Shown here: in pieces, positions 1 to 7,394 of the stretch
Layout of the letters: the number at the start of each line of letters is the position of its first letter
How positions within the stretch are numbered: the first letter of the stretch is position 1
From: Muribaculaceae bacterium
GTDB lineage: Bacteria; Bacteroidota; Bacteroidia; Bacteroidales; Muribaculaceae
Assembly (NCBI GenBank): GCA_014867205.1
Contig: WGUO01000002.1
Span: 1-64,000 of the forward strand
Direction of reading: 5' to 3'
DNA: 64,000 bases
Position numbers and translations under genes: made by a program
The notes under the pieces: model-generated
The model's input: the letters and a program-made list of their open reading frames with translations, nothing else
Databases searched by the model: none
What the model was told of the DNA's origin: nothing

Positions 1-45
1 TATCAACCTATTTTATCAGTTTAGGCTTGCACAAATCATAAAAAT

Positions 46-1740
46 ATGAAAACTACTGTATTAACACTGGCCGTTCTGATGGCGTTGTTGGTTTTGCCAA
101 TGGCTAAGGCTACCGAACAATCCGCCCCGGTTGTCAACGATGATGCACTTCGCTCTATCGTAGTGGAAAACCCGGATTCAGTTCTTGTTATTCTCGATAA
201 GATTGAGAGAGACAGGAAAGGATCACTCTCACCTTTCCGGATCAGTTTACTGAGAGCACTCGCCTATAACGAGAAAAGAATGTTCGGTAATGTCTATAAA
301 TATGCCTCGGAGACACTCCGGAGCGATTCGATGGCTACACATCCCAAAGAACATGCCAACGCGCTCACGCTACTTGCCGTCGCCCACTCTTTCTTTGGTG
401 ACCTGCAAGGCAGTGTCAAGTCTTGTACCGAGGCTGTCAATCTGGCACGACAGACCGGAAACCTGCCGGCCGAACTGAATGTGCTCACCACTATGGCAAA
501 GACCTACTTCGCGCTGAATGACCGGACGAGAGGATATGAGACTATTGAAAGCGTCATTAAAAAAGGGTCTGATTCAGACGACCCGCGTGTCTTGGCCAAT
601 GTTTCGGCAGCATATGGAGTAAAGATTGTTCAGCTCTATACAGACAACAGGTTTGAGGATGTTCTGCGCGAGAGCCGGAAGCGTCTTGCCGTTATTGATA
701 AAATAGATAAAATCGGTGGTGCTCCTGACGGATATACCGACCAGCAGAAAGCCTATGCTTACGCAAGAATCGCAGCCGGAGCAGCAATGGCAGGCAAATC
801 CGCGGAGGCGGCTACGGCATATTCCAGGTTCATGAGCACTGGATATGGGCAGTCGGAAACAGGCAAGGTTTATATCACAGATTATCTTCTGAGAGCGGGG
901 AAGTATTCAACAGTACTGGAGTTCACTTCGCCTTTGTTCAAAAGGTTCGAGGGAACGGACACAATCAATGGTGATTATCACAGCCTCTTGATTTCCAACG
1001 CAAGAGCCGAGGCAGGATTAGGAAATTACAAGCGTGGCTTTGACCTGCTGGAACGCGCAGGCGTTGTTCAGGACAGCCTGTATGCACGGGAAAAGACTGC
1101 CCGGGCGCAAGAACTGGCTTCTGTATTTGCCCTTAACGAAAGCCGGCTCGAGTTGCAGAAAGAGAAGGATGAGTCTCAGAAGCGTCTTATGCTCCTTTGG
1201 TCGGCCGGCGGGATTATCCTGCTTGTCGTAGTGATACTGATTATACTTTGGCGGCAGTTCCAGATCATAAGGAAACATAACAGGCTGGCAGCACGACGTA
1301 TAGATGAACTGATGAGACAACAGGAAAAAGAACAGGAGATAGAACAAGAGAAAGAACAGGTCACAGAAGCCAATCACCAAGGGGGCAATGAAGATAAGGA
1401 TGTTTTCAACCGTATGGAACACATTATCTTAAAGGACCAATTGTTCAAAGATCCACAGTTCAACCGCGAGGGGATAGTGAAAGCCACCGGGCTCTCACGG
1501 ACTACGGTCATACAGCTGATTCAGAAGTTTACCGGTCTCACGCCGGGTGATTACATCACCAAACTGAGAATTGAACATTCCGTGAGGCTTATCAAGGAGC
1601 ATCCCGACTGGACGATTGACGGAATAGCCGAGGGATGCGGTTATGTGCGCCGGGCAACCTATTACAGCCATTTCAATAAATTCTTCGGCATCACTCCTGC
1701 TCAATACCGAAAAGAATTGCAAAAGGAAGACGCGAAGTAA
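46..1740 (+). CDS. TPR-containing transmembrane AraC-type regulator
   Basis: A 564-aa one-component regulator of the Bacteroidota type. It has a signal peptide (about residues 1-22), a helical TPR-like periplasmic region to about residue 370, one membrane segment (about 383-403), a charged coiled linker rich in K, E and Q (about 420-445), and a C-terminal AraC-family double helix-turn-helix (about 455-560, with GYVRRATYYSHFNKFFGITP). The family probably senses a periplasmic signal or peptide and activates nearby genes; the target here cannot be read from sequence. The gene stands alone, 140 bp from the convergent NUDIX gene, with a long hairpin between them. The start at 46 fits the signal peptide. 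Class assignment is firm; the ligand is unknown. Confidence 0.88.
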   Translation: MKTTVLTLAVLMALLVLPMAKATEQSAPVVNDDALRSIVVENPDSVLVILDKIERDRKGSLSPFRISLLRALAYNEKRMFGNVYKYASETLRSDSMATHPKEHANALTLLAVAHSFFGDLQGSVKSCTEAVNLARQTGNLPAELNVLTTMAKTYFALNDRTRGYETIESVIKKGSDSDDPRVLANVSAAYGVKIVQLYTDNRFEDVLRESRKRLAVIDKIDKIGGAPDGYTDQQKAYAYARIAAGAAMAGKSAEAATAYSRFMSTGYGQSETGKVYITDYLLRAGKYSTVLEFTSPLFKRFEGTDTINGDYHSLLISNARAEAGLGNYKRGFDLLERAGVVQDSLYAREKTARAQELASVFALNESRLELQKEKDESQKRLMLLWSAGGIILLVVVILIILWRQFQIIRKHNRLAARRIDELMRQQEKEQEIEQEKEQVTEANHQGGNEDKDVFNRMEHIILKDQLFKDPQFNREGIVKATGLSRTTVIQLIQKFTGLTPGDYITKLRIEHSVRLIKEHPDWTIDGIAEGCGYVRRATYYSHFNKFFGITPAQYRKELQKEDAK

Positions 1741-1816
1741 GAAGGGCCGGAGGAAACGGTTCAGATGCCTCAACGGACTTAAAATTGTTGGACTAAAAGT
1801 TGAGACTGAAAATAGA

Positions 1817-1860
1817 ACAGTCCATAACTTGTGGGTGTTTTCCACAATGTTATGGACTGT
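1817..1860. terminator. Long hairpin between convergent genes
   Basis: Arms 1817-1834 and 1842-1860 pair over about 18 bp with one bulged base and a 7-nt loop. It lies between the stops of two convergent genes, so it is probably a bidirectional terminator. No clear U-run follows on either strand. Confidence 0.55.
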
Positions 1861-1880
1861 ATGGTGTATTCGGGAAGGGT

Positions 1881-2426
1881 TTATTTGGAATTTATGGCTA
1901 CATATTTCCAAAGAGGGGCAGCCATGAGTGACTGTTTAATCTCATCGTTAGCAAGCATCGCCTTTATTTCTGCCTCGGACAGTAATTTAACTGCTACATC
2001 CTCTGTCTCATCCAAATGCTGACCCGCGATTTTTTCTACATCTGTAGCGAGGAATGTATACGAAAGATTAGTCATCGTTCCCGGATTGGCTGAGAGGACA
2101 GTGAAGAGTTTCCAATTGCCATTTCCATAGCCGGTCTCCTCGAGAAGTTCACGCCGGGCGGCATGAAGCGGAGTCTCGCCTTTCTCGGCCACACCGGCGA
2201 CAAGTTCCGTGAAAACATCAGCGAGGCCGTGACGATACTGTTCCACCATCACAAACTTACCCTCGGCGGTTATCGCGATTACATTTACCCATGTCGGGTA
2301 CTCCAACACATAATATTCAGGGTTGACGACGCCGTTGGGGAGCTCAACCTTATCAACGCGGGCAGTGAGCCACGGCCGCTTTATTATATATTTGCTGTCA
2401 AGTATCTTCCACTTGCCAATTTCCAT
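1881..2426 (-). CDS. NUDIX hydrolase (ADP-ribose pyrophosphatase-like)
   Basis: A 181-aa NUDIX protein. The Nudix box GX5EX7REUXEEXGU is complete at residues 78-100 (RRELLEETGY at its end), so the Mg-binding glutamates are present. The preceding ITAEGKFVMVEQYRHG segment resembles ADP-sugar pyrophosphatases, suggesting hydrolysis of ADP-ribose or similar sugar nucleotides to AMP plus sugar phosphate. I start at 2426, not at the upstream in-frame ATG (2477), because a perfect -7 box lies at 2447-2455, between the two candidate starts. Single-gene unit. Substrate is inferred from the family only. Confidence 0.85.
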   Translation of the reverse strand: MEIGKWKILDSKYIIKRPWLTARVDKVELPNGVVNPEYYVLEYPTWVNVIAITAEGKFVMVEQYRHGLADVFTELVAGVAEKGETPLHAARRELLEETGYGNGNWKLFTVLSANPGTMTNLSYTFLATDVEKIAGQHLDETEDVAVKLLSEAEIKAMLANDEIKQSLMAAPLWKYVAINSK

Positions 2427-2851
2427 AACAGATTTATATTGATGATGCAAAGATACGAATAATACACGAGGTATCAAAGGAATACTTCAATTTAGCCAAT
2501 GGGTAACAAAAAGTCAACAGCCTGTTGACTTTTTCGGAGATTGCGCTAAAGATGGCGTTGTGAAGATGCCATACTTCTTCGCTAATGTTCCTTGGGGTGA
2601 GCATATATTTATTACTGCAAGGCGAAATCCTTACATTAGGCCCTATTCTATATTTCACAAGTATGTGAACATGGATGGAGCCGGAGGTTTCCTCAACTTC
2701 CGGGCGATGAGTTGAAGGATGGCGGCATCATCATTGATGAAATACTAAGCGGGGGTTTCTGCGTTATATAGTTAAGTGGGGGCTGTCGCAGATTGCCGGG
2801 ACGTATCCGACATCCAGCCGGCAGTTGTCTATCTATCCATATATCCGAGTC
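2427..2851. other. Intergenic region with a perfect palindrome
   Basis: About 425 bp between the NUDIX and pyruvate kinase starts. It holds the NUDIX promoter and a 12-bp perfect inverted repeat (2508-2519 and 2523-2534, spacer GCC) with A- and T-runs at its ends. A 74-codon minus-strand reading frame (2434-2658) crosses it but resembles nothing I know and contains the NUDIX promoter. I see no supported gene here. Confidence 0.5.
2447..2455 (-). promoter_or_regulatory. Bacteroidota -7 box for the NUDIX gene
   Basis: Reads TATCTTTGC on the minus strand, a perfect TAnnTTTGC, about 20 nt before the start codon. It decides the start at 2426. Confidence 0.7.
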
Positions 2852-4264
2852 ATGCAGAAGTTTACAAAAATAGTCGCCACCGTGTCCGACAAGCGATGCG
2901 ACGTGGAGTTCATCCGTTCGCTGGCCGAGGCCGGCGTCAATGTGGTCAGAATGAATTCGGCCCATCTCGATTATGACGGTTTCAAAAAAATTGTCGACAA
3001 TACCCGCGCCGCCTCCGAGTCCATCGCCATCATGATGGACACGAAAGGCCCGGAGATCCGCACCACCGTCACCACCGACGGCAATCCGGTGCATTTCACC
3101 CGCGGCCAGGAGATCACCGTTATCGGTGATCCCGACGGCATAACCACTCCTTGCCGCATCTGCCTTAACTACCCCGACATAAGCCGCGTGCTCCAGACGG
3201 GCGACCGCCTGCTGATCGACGACGGCGAACTCGGTTTCCGCGTCACGGATGTTGACGGCAATGTGGTCCATGCCGTGGCCGAGAATGAGGGCGACCTCGG
3301 CTCGCGCAAGAGCGTCAACCTTCCGGGCGTCACCATCGACCTCCCAGCCGTCACCGAGCGCGACCGCACAAACATCGGCTATGCCGCTGAGCTCGGCGTG
3401 GATTTCATAGCCCATTCCTTCGTCCGCTCGGCCGACGACGTGCGTACCGTACGGAAGATTCTCGACAGCCTCGGCTCGAACATCAAGATCATCTCTAAGA
3501 TCGAGAACCAGGACGGCATCGACAACTTCGACTCCATCCTTGCCGAGTCGTACGGCATCATGGTGGCGCGTGGTGACCTCGGCATCGAGGTGGCTGCTGA
3601 GCGCATCCCCGGTATCCAGGCCATGATGATCCGCAAGTGCATCACGGCGCACAAGCCGGTGATTGTCGCCACACAGATGCTCCACACCATGATCGAGCAT
3701 CCGCGCCCCACTCGCGCAGAGATCTCCGACGTGGCCAACGCCGTATACCAGCGTGCCGACGCGATGATGCTCTCGGGCGAGACGGCCTACGGCAAGTATC
3801 CGGTAGAGGCAGTGCGCACCATGACCCGCGTAGCACGCGAGGTAGAGTCGTCGCTGCGCGACACGATGGATGTGCCGCCGCTCGTCGACCGCGACATCAC
3901 ATCCTTCCTCGCCCATGAGGCGGTCATGTCGGAGGGGAAGGTCAACACGCGGGCCATATTCACCGATGCCTATCGGGGAGTCTCGGCGCGGTTTATCGCC
4001 TCGTTCAGGGGCAACTCCCCGACATTCGCGATATGCCACAACCGCGACGTCATGCGCCGTCTGGCGCTCAGTTACGGCGTCTCGGCATACTACATTCCGG
4101 AGTCCGAAAAATTCACCCCCGGCCACTCGGTGGAGGCCGTGCGCCGCATCGTGGCCGACGGCCATCTGGGCCTGCACGAGCGCATCGCCTACCTCACCGG
4201 CACAAGCAGCGGTGCCCGCGCCCTCGAGATCCTCACCCCCGCCGAAATCCTCGCAGAGAAATAA
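2852..4264 (+). CDS. pyk: Pyruvate kinase
   Basis: Phosphoenolpyruvate plus ADP to pyruvate plus ATP, the last step of glycolysis, in the cytoplasm. The 470-aa protein has the expected family landmarks: N-terminal KIVATVSDKRC, the metal/substrate loop MMDTKGPEIRT, the catalytic-lysine segment IISKIENQDGID, and the signature ATQMLHTMIEHPRPTRAE followed by DAMMLSGETAYGKYP. The regulatory C-terminal domain is present and there is no extra PEP-utiliser extension. I start at ATG 2852 because the family begins close to KIVAT; the longer frame would start at a TTG at 2825. Single gene, read away from the NUDIX gene. Confidence 0.96.
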   Translation: MQKFTKIVATVSDKRCDVEFIRSLAEAGVNVVRMNSAHLDYDGFKKIVDNTRAASESIAIMMDTKGPEIRTTVTTDGNPVHFTRGQEITVIGDPDGITTPCRICLNYPDISRVLQTGDRLLIDDGELGFRVTDVDGNVVHAVAENEGDLGSRKSVNLPGVTIDLPAVTERDRTNIGYAAELGVDFIAHSFVRSADDVRTVRKILDSLGSNIKIISKIENQDGIDNFDSILAESYGIMVARGDLGIEVAAERIPGIQAMMIRKCITAHKPVIVATQMLHTMIEHPRPTRAEISDVANAVYQRADAMMLSGETAYGKYPVEAVRTMTRVAREVESSLRDTMDVPPLVDRDITSFLAHEAVMSEGKVNTRAIFTDAYRGVSARFIASFRGNSPTFAICHNRDVMRRLALSYGVSAYYIPESEKFTPGHSVEAVRRIVADGHLGLHERIAYLTGTSSGARALEILTPAEILAEK

Positions 4265-4317
4265 TAAATGCCGGTGGATTTTTGGGGAGAAAATTTGCGG
4301 GAACGGAAAAGTATTGA

Positions 4318-4326
4318 TATATTTGC
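4318..4326 (+). promoter_or_regulatory. -7 box of a small RNA candidate
   Basis: TATATTTGC, a perfect Bacteroidota -7 element, 54 bp after the pyruvate kinase stop. The next gene starts 430 bp further on and a hairpin with a following pyrimidine run lies about 90 bp downstream. Confidence 0.55.
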
Positions 4327-4331
4327 AACAC

Positions 4332-4430
4332 AGGCCGACCCGGAGGCCCGGTCACGGGCAAGGGGTGGGGCCACGCCGCATGGAGATGCCGGCGATAATA
4401 ATTGACAAGCGTCTGCTTGACGCTCTTTCT
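4332..4430 (+). ncRNA. Candidate small RNA
   Basis: About 100 nt lie between the -7 box at 4318-4326 and a terminator-like hairpin (arms 4408-4413 and 4419-4424, then CTTTCTTG). The body is GC-rich and can form hairpins, for example around 4373-4395 (CGCCGCAT with ATGCCGGCG, one bulge). I see no reading frame, no SRP-RNA core and no tRNA shape. It could instead be leader or relic sequence. Confidence 0.4.
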
Positions 4431-4755
4431 TGACGTTGCGAAATCTGGTAAATTTCAAAGTCTTGGTCAGGAATGAGGCAACGGCTGACGGCTATGTGGA
4501 TATGTACATCAGTCTGCCGACGGTAGCACGGCTACCTCGTCCGACACGTATGGCATATATTCTGCGTGAGGCCTCTGCGTTGTCCGTTCTACCAAGATGG
4601 GCAATACCAGAGCCTCGCAACGTGGAACGGCAACAGGTTCAGAACCTCGCGCTTTTTCACATCCCGCCGTTGCGCACACTAACTTCATTTATATTGCAGA
4701 CAGGGGTGTCGCGATACCCCCGGGGATTGCGGCACCCCGTTCATCGGTTATTCAT

Positions 4756-5049
4756 ATGGATTTCTTAAGTGAGATAGAGACAGTGGTGCGGGCCATTCCG
4801 CCCGGCATGGTGCTGACGTACGGCGACGTGGCCGCGCTCGCCGGCAGGCCGACATGCGCCCGTCAGGTCGGCAAGATATTAGGCTCGTTCGGCTTCGCGT
4901 CTGACATTCCCTGCCACCGGGTGGTAAACGCGCAAGGGCGCACTGCACCCCACTGGCACTCGCAGGCCGCTCTGCTCCGCTCCGAGGGCGTCCGCCTCTC
5001 CCCCTCCGGACTCGTCGACATGCGCCGCTACCGCTGGCACCCGGAATGA
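4756..5049 (+). CDS. Short MGMT-family protein (alkyltransferase C-terminal domain)
   Basis: A 97-aa protein made only of the DNA-binding/active-site domain of O6-alkylguanine-DNA alkyltransferases. The helix-turn-helix stretch IPPGMVLTYGDVAALAG and the active-site motif PCHRV are present. The cysteine is retained, unlike in ATL proteins, where tryptophan replaces it. The usual N-terminal domain is absent. It may repair or flag alkylated guanine. ATG 4756 is chosen because the domain starts there; upstream in-frame sequence has no homology I can see. Its last ten codons occur again at 5604-5636, beyond the DUF3791 pair, so the 3' end has been duplicated or replaced. Confidence 0.85.
   Translation: MDFLSEIETVVRAIPPGMVLTYGDVAALAGRPTCARQVGKILGSFGFASDIPCHRVVNAQGRTAPHWHSQAALLRSEGVRLSPSGLVDMRRYRWHPE
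5017..5046 (+). repeat. Left copy of a 30-bp direct repeat (MGMT 3' end)
   Basis: Encodes DMRRYRWHPE immediately before the stop. It matches 5604-5633 at 27 of 30 positions; the three differences fall in two adjacent codons. It marks the left border of the inserted DUF3791 cassette. Confidence 0.85.
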
Positions 5050-5124
5050 CAGCATGCAGAAGCAACTCAAAATAATATCTAAAAAACGTCAGGTCGGTTG
5101 ATTGCATTGTTAAATTATTATGAT

Positions 5125-5133
5125 TATATTTGC
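5125..5133 (+). promoter_or_regulatory. -7 box of the DUF3791 cassette
   Basis: TATATTTGC lies about 37 nt before the first cassette gene. A TTG at 5102-5104 is a possible -33 element. The cassette therefore carries its own promoter. Confidence 0.6.
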
Positions 5134-5169
5134 AAAAACTTGAAGGTAACATTTTACGACAGGTTTGAT

Positions 5170-5394
5170 ATGGATAAGAATACGCTTGAATTCGTTACAT
5201 ATTGTATTAGTAAACTCGCCAGCCGATTAGGGCTGACTCAACGCGACGTATACCGAAAGTTACTCGATTCCGGTATCCTATATGGTTACATCGTGCCTTC
5301 ATACGATGTGCTCCATACATTCGGTTCCAACTACCTTATGGATGACCTTACCGGATATATGAAAGAGAAAGGAGTACTGCCCAGTTATGATTGA
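5170..5394 (+). CDS. DUF3791-like small protein
   Basis: A 74-aa cytoplasmic protein. The stretch FVTYCISKLASRLGLTQRDV followed by YGYIVPSYDVLHTFG fits the DUF3791 pattern (a helical start, then a hydrophobic PxYDxLHTxG motif). The function of the family is unknown; it often occurs as tiny adjacent genes in Bacteroidota and Firmicutes, sometimes beside DUF3990. I choose ATG 5170 because the extra upstream residues overlap the promoter. Its stop overlaps the start of the next gene by 8 bp, which implies coupled translation. The DNA is visibly more AT-rich than its neighbours. Confidence 0.7.
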   Translation: MDKNTLEFVTYCISKLASRLGLTQRDVYRKLLDSGILYGYIVPSYDVLHTFGSNYLMDDLTGYMKEKGVLPSYD

Positions 5395-5605
5395 TGAAAC
5401 CACAACCGTTTTCCGTGGTGACAAAAATGCGGAAACAATATTGGCATTATGCGAGCTATACGAAATAACTCTTGAAAAAGCAACTGATATTTTTTATAAT
5501 TCAGACACGTCAGTACTGATTGAGGATCGAGTTGCAGATCTTCACTGCCGCAGCCCTAAATATCTTGCTCAGTGCGTCTGGGATGAATATATGGAGTCTG
5601 AATGA
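5387..5605 (+). CDS. Small DUF3791-associated protein
   Basis: A 72-aa acidic protein whose start lies inside the previous gene (8-bp overlap). The end, VADLHCRSPKYLAQCVWDEY, echoes the PxYDxLHTxGxEY plan of its partner, so the two may be distant paralogues. The tight overlap, small size and AT-rich cassette setting suggest a two-component module, possibly toxin-antitoxin-like, but no activity can be inferred. Its stop codon (5603-5605) overlaps the right-hand copy of the MGMT end repeat. Confidence 0.65.
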   Translation: MIDETTTVFRGDKNAETILALCELYEITLEKATDIFYNSDTSVLIEDRVADLHCRSPKYLAQCVWDEYMESE

Positions 5606-5633
5606 CATGCGCCGACATCGCTGGCACCCGGAA
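5604..5633 (+). repeat. Right copy of a 30-bp direct repeat (MGMT 3' end)
   Basis: Reads DMRRHRWHPE followed by TAA (5634-5636), a second MGMT C-terminus with no gene in front of it. This is probably the original end of the MGMT gene, displaced by the insertion. The RHRW ending also fits MGMT-like relatives as I recall them. Confidence 0.8.
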
Positions 5634-5640
5634 TAAGGCA

Positions 5641-5674
5641 CGGCGCCCATCTCGGATTTTCGAAGTGGGCGCCG
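5641..5674. terminator. Hairpin after the cassette
   Basis: Arms 5641-5649 and 5666-5674 (CGGCGCCCA / TGGGCGCCG) form 9 bp. It sits between the plus-strand cassette and the convergent acyl-CoA ligase. No strong U-run, so termination is only likely. Confidence 0.5.
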
Positions 5675-5712
5675 TCGCGTATCTCTCTTATAGTTACTAA
5701 TGCGATTGGTGA

Positions 5713-7371
5713 TCAGGGCTGGTAGAGGAAGCGCTTGATCGAGCGCTTAGGGGTCTTCTCGAACTCGACGTCCATGATCTTGTAGCGCTTCACCTTGCTG
5801 TATGCCGGAAGCATTGAGTTGAGCGACACAAGGTTCTCGTCCATTATCTTTTCAAGAGCCTCCTGGTCGAGATGCTGCGTCAGCGCGGCGTCGTAGTCGG
5901 GATGTATCAGCGCCACCAGCGAACCGCCGTCGTCGATGATCAGTGACTCGCTGACATAGGGCAGTATGTTGAGCTTCTGCTCTATCTCCTCGGGATATAT
6001 GTTCTGGCCTGACGGACCGAGAATCATCGTCTTGGAGCGTCCGGAGATGAAGATATGTCCGTCATCGTCGATCACGCCCATGTCGCCGGTGTTCATCCAA
6101 CCGGAGTCGTCGGGGAACACCTCGCGTGTGGCCTTCTCGTTCTTGTAGTAACCCATCATCAGGTTCTCGCCCTTGACCAGAATGTTGCCCGGCACGTTGC
6201 GCGGATCAGGCGAGTCAATGCGCACCTCCATGCGGTCCACGACCTGTCCGACCGAACGCGGCTTCGAGATGCCCGACGGCGCGTATGATATCAGAGGCCC
6301 GCACTCGGTCATGCCATAACCGACTGTCACAGGGAAGCCGATGCGGTAGAGGAAGCGCTCCACCTCGGGATTGAGCGGCGCACCGCCCACGATTATCTCG
6401 CACAGGTTGCCTCCGAACGCCGCCATCAGTTTCTCCTTGATCTTGGCAAGCAGACGGTCATCGAGATAGGGAACCTTGAGCAGCAACTTCATGATCGGCT
6501 TGTCGAGCATCGGGAAGACATTATTGCGTATTATTTTCTCAAGAATCAGCGGCACGGTGATGATCAGCGCAGGACGTACATCGGCAAACGCCTTAAGAAT
6601 GACCTTGGGCGACGGCAGACGCGTCAGGAAATGCAGGTGGCAACCCTTGCAGAACGGATGCACCATGTCGATGGTAAGCCCGTAGAGATGCGCCAGCGGC
6701 AGCATGTTGACCACACCCTGGCCCGGCTTCAGGAAGTCAAGATTGTCGAGACAGTAGCGCACGTTGCTCCAGAAACTGACATAGGGCAGCATGACGCCCT
6801 TTGACATTCCGGTGCTTCCGGAGGTATAGCTTATCACGGCGAGTTCCTCGGGGCGGTCCTCGTGAAACACGACATCCTTCTTTGTGAAGTCATAAGGATA
6901 CTTACGGCCGAAGTACTCGTTGATGTTGTTGCGCGCGTCAGTCAGAGCCTCGGAGCGCGACAGCGGCATGCCGAGCTCGGAGATAAAGATAGCCCCCACC
7001 AGGTCGGGCATCACCGACTCGTCCAGGTTTTCCCAGATGGCGGCGTCGACAAAGAGCAGTTTCGAGCCGCTGTGGTTCACGAGGTGATGCACCATGTCGG
7101 CCTTGAACTCATGCAGGATCGGCACAGCCACGACGCCGGCCGTGAGGCACGACAGGAAGATTACCGACCAGTTCGACGAGTTCTTGCCGCAGATTGCGAC
7201 CTTGTCGCCGGGCTTTACTCCTGCGGCGTCGAACATGATGTGAAGCTTGGCCATGAGCAGGGCGACGTCTCTGTACTGATAGTTTATGCCGCCCAGATCC
7301 GACAGTGCCATTCTGTCCCAGTTCCTCAGGATCGAGTCCTTGATCAGGGCATTGAGTGATTTGTTTTCCAT
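5713..7371 (-). CDS. AMP-binding acyl-CoA synthetase (long-chain fatty acid-CoA ligase-like)
   Basis: A 552-aa ANL-superfamily adenylating enzyme: carboxylate plus ATP plus CoA to acyl-CoA. Motifs seen: the ATP loop YTSGSTGMSKGV, the YGMTECGP motif, the NTGDMG aspartate motif, and the C-terminal catalytic-lysine region KTPKRSIKR. Length and order fit soluble FadD-like enzymes; chain length cannot be told. It is the last gene of a minus-strand operon after the M48 protease and TlpA lipoprotein, 23 bp after the latter. The short leader has a C/T-rich repeat that also occurs before the second chromate transporter gene. Confidence 0.88.
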   Translation of the reverse strand: MENKSLNALIKDSILRNWDRMALSDLGGINYQYRDVALLMAKLHIMFDAAGVKPGDKVAICGKNSSNWSVIFLSCLTAGVVAVPILHEFKADMVHHLVNHSGSKLLFVDAAIWENLDESVMPDLVGAIFISELGMPLSRSEALTDARNNINEYFGRKYPYDFTKKDVVFHEDRPEELAVISYTSGSTGMSKGVMLPYVSFWSNVRYCLDNLDFLKPGQGVVNMLPLAHLYGLTIDMVHPFCKGCHLHFLTRLPSPKVILKAFADVRPALIITVPLILEKIIRNNVFPMLDKPIMKLLLKVPYLDDRLLAKIKEKLMAAFGGNLCEIIVGGAPLNPEVERFLYRIGFPVTVGYGMTECGPLISYAPSGISKPRSVGQVVDRMEVRIDSPDPRNVPGNILVKGENLMMGYYKNEKATREVFPDDSGWMNTGDMGVIDDDGHIFISGRSKTMILGPSGQNIYPEEIEQKLNILPYVSESLIIDDGGSLVALIHPDYDAALTQHLDQEALEKIMDENLVSLNSMLPAYSKVKRYKIMDVEFEKTPKRSIKRFLYQP

Positions 7372-7394
7372 AATAGGTGTTAAGAGTTTAGGCT

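Larger units (their letters stand above)
4265..4755. other. Gene-poor stretch after pyk
   Basis: About 490 bp. The first part holds the small-RNA candidate. The rest (about 4431-4755) is open in more than one frame but shows no recognisable protein and no promoter, so I do not call a gene there. It may be degraded coding sequence. Confidence 0.45.

Noticed and set aside
2434..2658. A 74-codon minus-strand frame between the NUDIX and pyruvate kinase genes
   Set aside because: It contains the NUDIX promoter and start, crosses a perfect palindrome, and resembles no protein I recognise.
2693..4177. A 494-codon open frame antisense to pyruvate kinase
   Set aside because: It is rich in His, Asp, Val and Arg with no motif, as expected of the complement of a GC-rich gene. 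Pyruvate kinase is unambiguous on the other strand.
4430..4768. A 112-codon plus-strand frame upstream of the MGMT gene
   Set aside because: No recognisable domain and no promoter, and it runs into the MGMT start in another frame. It could be degraded coding DNA, but nothing supports a gene.
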